A stretch of DNA of 64,000 bases from Candidatus Cloacimonadota bacterium (lineage in GTDB: Bacteria > Cloacimonadota > Cloacimonadia > Cloacimonadales > Cloacimonadaceae): contig JAQVIX010000004.1 in assembly GCA_028695495.1 (NCBI GenBank), positions 1-64,000 of the forward strand, in the 5' to 3' direction. Both the position numbers and the translations under genes were made by a program. The notes beneath the pieces are model-generated. The model did no database searches and was not told where the DNA came from. It worked only from the letters and a program-made list of their open reading frames with translations. Shown here piece by piece: positions 63,129 to 64,000 of this stretch. Within the stretch, counting starts at the first letter, position 1, and each line of letters starts with the position of its first letter.

Positions 63129-63489
63129 GAGTATTCTCCTTATTTAGTTTTTTGTTTTGGGTATCACTCTATGATTTTATGTTTCTTGCCAAAGCATAGT
63201 GCAAGATATGTGCCAATATTGGCAAAGCCGGATATAAAAAATGTATTATCCTTTGTATCATATAGTTAAGGATTCTGCTTCAAGCTGGGCTGTATCTGGA
63301 TATGCGGCAACATGTGTCTTATTGGGGACACATCATAGGCGATTAACAAAACAAACAGGACACTGCATTTGCTCTGCTTTCCAATAAAAGGGGCATTGTT
63401 TAATAAGCGCCAGAAAAAATCCGAAGGCTCAAGTTCAAACATGGTGGGTGAAAAAGAAAACAATGGGCTAATTAAGAGAACCGATTAAT
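63129..63489. other. Intergenic region between the two pilin-like genes
   Basis: About 360 bases. It contains the sigma-54-type promoter (63200-63216) and an untranslated leader of about 60 bases for the gene at 63128. The stretch 63260-63480 has no repeat or hairpin I could identify; space for an activator site (enhancer) of a sigma-54 promoter is available there. Confidence 0.6.
63200..63216 (-). promoter_or_regulatory. rpoN-dependent: Sigma-54-type promoter of pilin-like gene 1
   Basis: The minus strand reads TTGGCACATATCTTGCA: -24 element TGGCAC, a five-base spacer and -12 element TTGCA, an exact fit to the RpoN consensus (TGGCAC-N5-TTGCW). Transcription would start near 63189, about 60 bases before the ATG at 63128. 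Confidence 0.8.
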
Positions 63490-63948
63490 CTAATCCAACA
63501 AATCCACATCCGCTACAGAAGCATCCTGGGAAATGTTGCCCACTTTTACACTGATCTTTGCCTCAGGAAATTCGATCTTTCCATGTATAGCAGCGATTTT
63601 GCCGTTAGAAGGGTCTTTTCCAGTTGCTTTTACATAGATTATGGGAATCCCTGGCTCCAATTCGATTAAGAATGTACCGTTGGCATTTGTGATGGGATTG
63701 CTACTCCAGCCGATATAATCGATCATCATTTCGGCGCTAACACCTTGCAAATCCCGACTTACACCATTGAAGGTGGTCACCAGGCGGTAGGTCTGGCTAA
63801 GCTGCACCAAATAATCCTGCACCTCTGCCATTAGCAAACCACGATTGTTGCTATAGCTTTGGTGCCTCACAATGGCAAAGCCTGCCGTAATGGCAACGCC
63901 TATGATGATCACACTCATGATGATCAGTAGTATTTGTTGAGTTCCCAT
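63490..63948 (-). CDS. Pilin-like protein with N-terminal membrane helix, paralogue 2
   Basis: 152 residues. Starts MGTQQILLIIMSVIIIGVAI, nearly the same as the first 20 residues of the neighbour, followed by a diverged soluble domain (QDYLVQLSQTYRLV, DYIGWSSNP, KIEFPEAKISVKVGN). Both genes keep MGTQQILLI, a Tyr-rich segment after the helix and an (I/Y)GWS motif. The stop codon is at 63490 and the start is read from the ATG at 63948; the promoter at 63983-63999 follows the sigma-54 pattern. A tandem duplication with separate promoters suggests two subunits of one structure made under the same control. Confidence 0.7.
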   Translation of the reverse strand: MGTQQILLIIMSVIIIGVAITAGFAIVRHQSYSNNRGLLMAEVQDYLVQLSQTYRLVTTFNGVSRDLQGVSAEMMIDYIGWSSNPITNANGTFLIELEPGIPIIYVKATGKDPSNGKIAAIHGKIEFPEAKISVKVGNISQDASVADVDLLD

Positions 63949-63982
63949 CTATTTCTCTTTTTTCCTTTGTTAAGCTTTTAAG

Positions 63983-63999
63983 TGCAATATATGCGCCAA
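63983..63999 (-). promoter_or_regulatory. rpoN-dependent: Sigma-54-type promoter of pilin-like gene 2
   Basis: The minus strand reads TTGGCGCATATATTGCA: TGGCGC, five bases, TTGCA. It keeps the GG and GC pairs and exact spacing and differs from the other promoter at three positions. It lies about 35 bases upstream of the ATG, at the very edge of the window. Confidence 0.72.
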
Positions 64000-64000
64000 A

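Noticed and set aside
63266-63463. 65-residue frame between the pilin-like genes
   Set aside because: Overlaps the likely control region of the downstream gene, lacks a good ribosome-binding site and does not resemble the neighbours.

Overview
The window looks like a chromosome segment of a Gram-negative, anaerobic bacterium, most probably Candidatus Cloacimonadota (Cloacimonas-like). This is inferred from gene content, not from a marker-gene match. Pointers are several very large exported proteins that share a C-terminal type IX secretion (T9SS) sorting domain (YPNP..., LY(N/D)L(R/K)G, GIYF), a PorV/PorQ-like outer-membrane protein, a transcarboxylase-type operon, a 2[4Fe-4S] ferredoxin and many GC-rich and AT-rich intergenic repeats. 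Nothing suggests a phage or plasmid.

Layout. 1-1388: the C-terminal part of a type ISP restriction-modification enzyme running in from the left edge. 1389-2275: repeats, including a perfect 34-bp palindrome. 2276-8275 (+): ferredoxin, a beta-helix T9SS cargo protein, enolase, ferritin and a PAS-GGDEF diguanylate cyclase. 8277-13338 (-): carboxyltransferase (12S-like), a small subunit, a 5S-like carboxyltransferase with biotin carrier, then pyrR and pyrF, close enough to be one operon. 13339-16458: repeats around one lipoprotein gene, with a nested palindrome about 1 kb long. 16459-22347: a 1962-residue exported repeat protein. 22348-27102: repeats, tRNA-Val(CAC) and a subtilase. 27103-29589: endonuclease III, a SRAP protein and a REC-HD-GYP phosphodiesterase. 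29590-30814: repeats. 30815-41758 (-): a two-subunit CoA-transferase, then an apparent operon of M6-like protein, PorV/PorQ-like protein, subtilase and HflX. 41862-44723 (-): PotABC-like transporter without a binding protein. 45132-47111 (-): a secreted deiminase that keeps every catalytic and substrate-binding residue I can recall from Porphyromonas PPAD. 47521-53413 (-): a hybrid histidine kinase and a protein laid out like mammalian soluble adenylyl cyclase (two cyclase domains, ATPase, TPRs). 53739-54325 (+): rplU-rpmA. 54326-55070: repeats. 55071-60896 (-): a six-gene operon for a surface glycan with ruvB inside it. 60988-61872 (+): a Xer recombinase. 61873-62645: repeats. 62646-63948 (-): two paralogous pilin-like genes, each behind a sigma-54-type promoter.

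How the parts fit. Metabolically the segment joins glycolysis (enolase), acyl-CoA/CoA-transferase chemistry and carboxyl transfer between methylmalonyl-CoA/propionyl-CoA and pyruvate/oxaloacetate, which would suit amino-acid or propionate metabolism. At the cell surface it encodes five proteins with T9SS-like sorting domains (two subtilases, an M6-like protein with a changed active site, a PPAD-like deiminase, a beta-helix protein), a PorV/PorQ-like helper and a glycan locus. Signalling genes cover c-di-GMP synthesis and breakdown and probably cAMP.

The least explained part is the intergenic DNA: at least four interwoven repeat families. These include a MITE-like 242-244-bp element present three times, and hairpin modules whose arms differ between copies while pairing perfectly within each copy.
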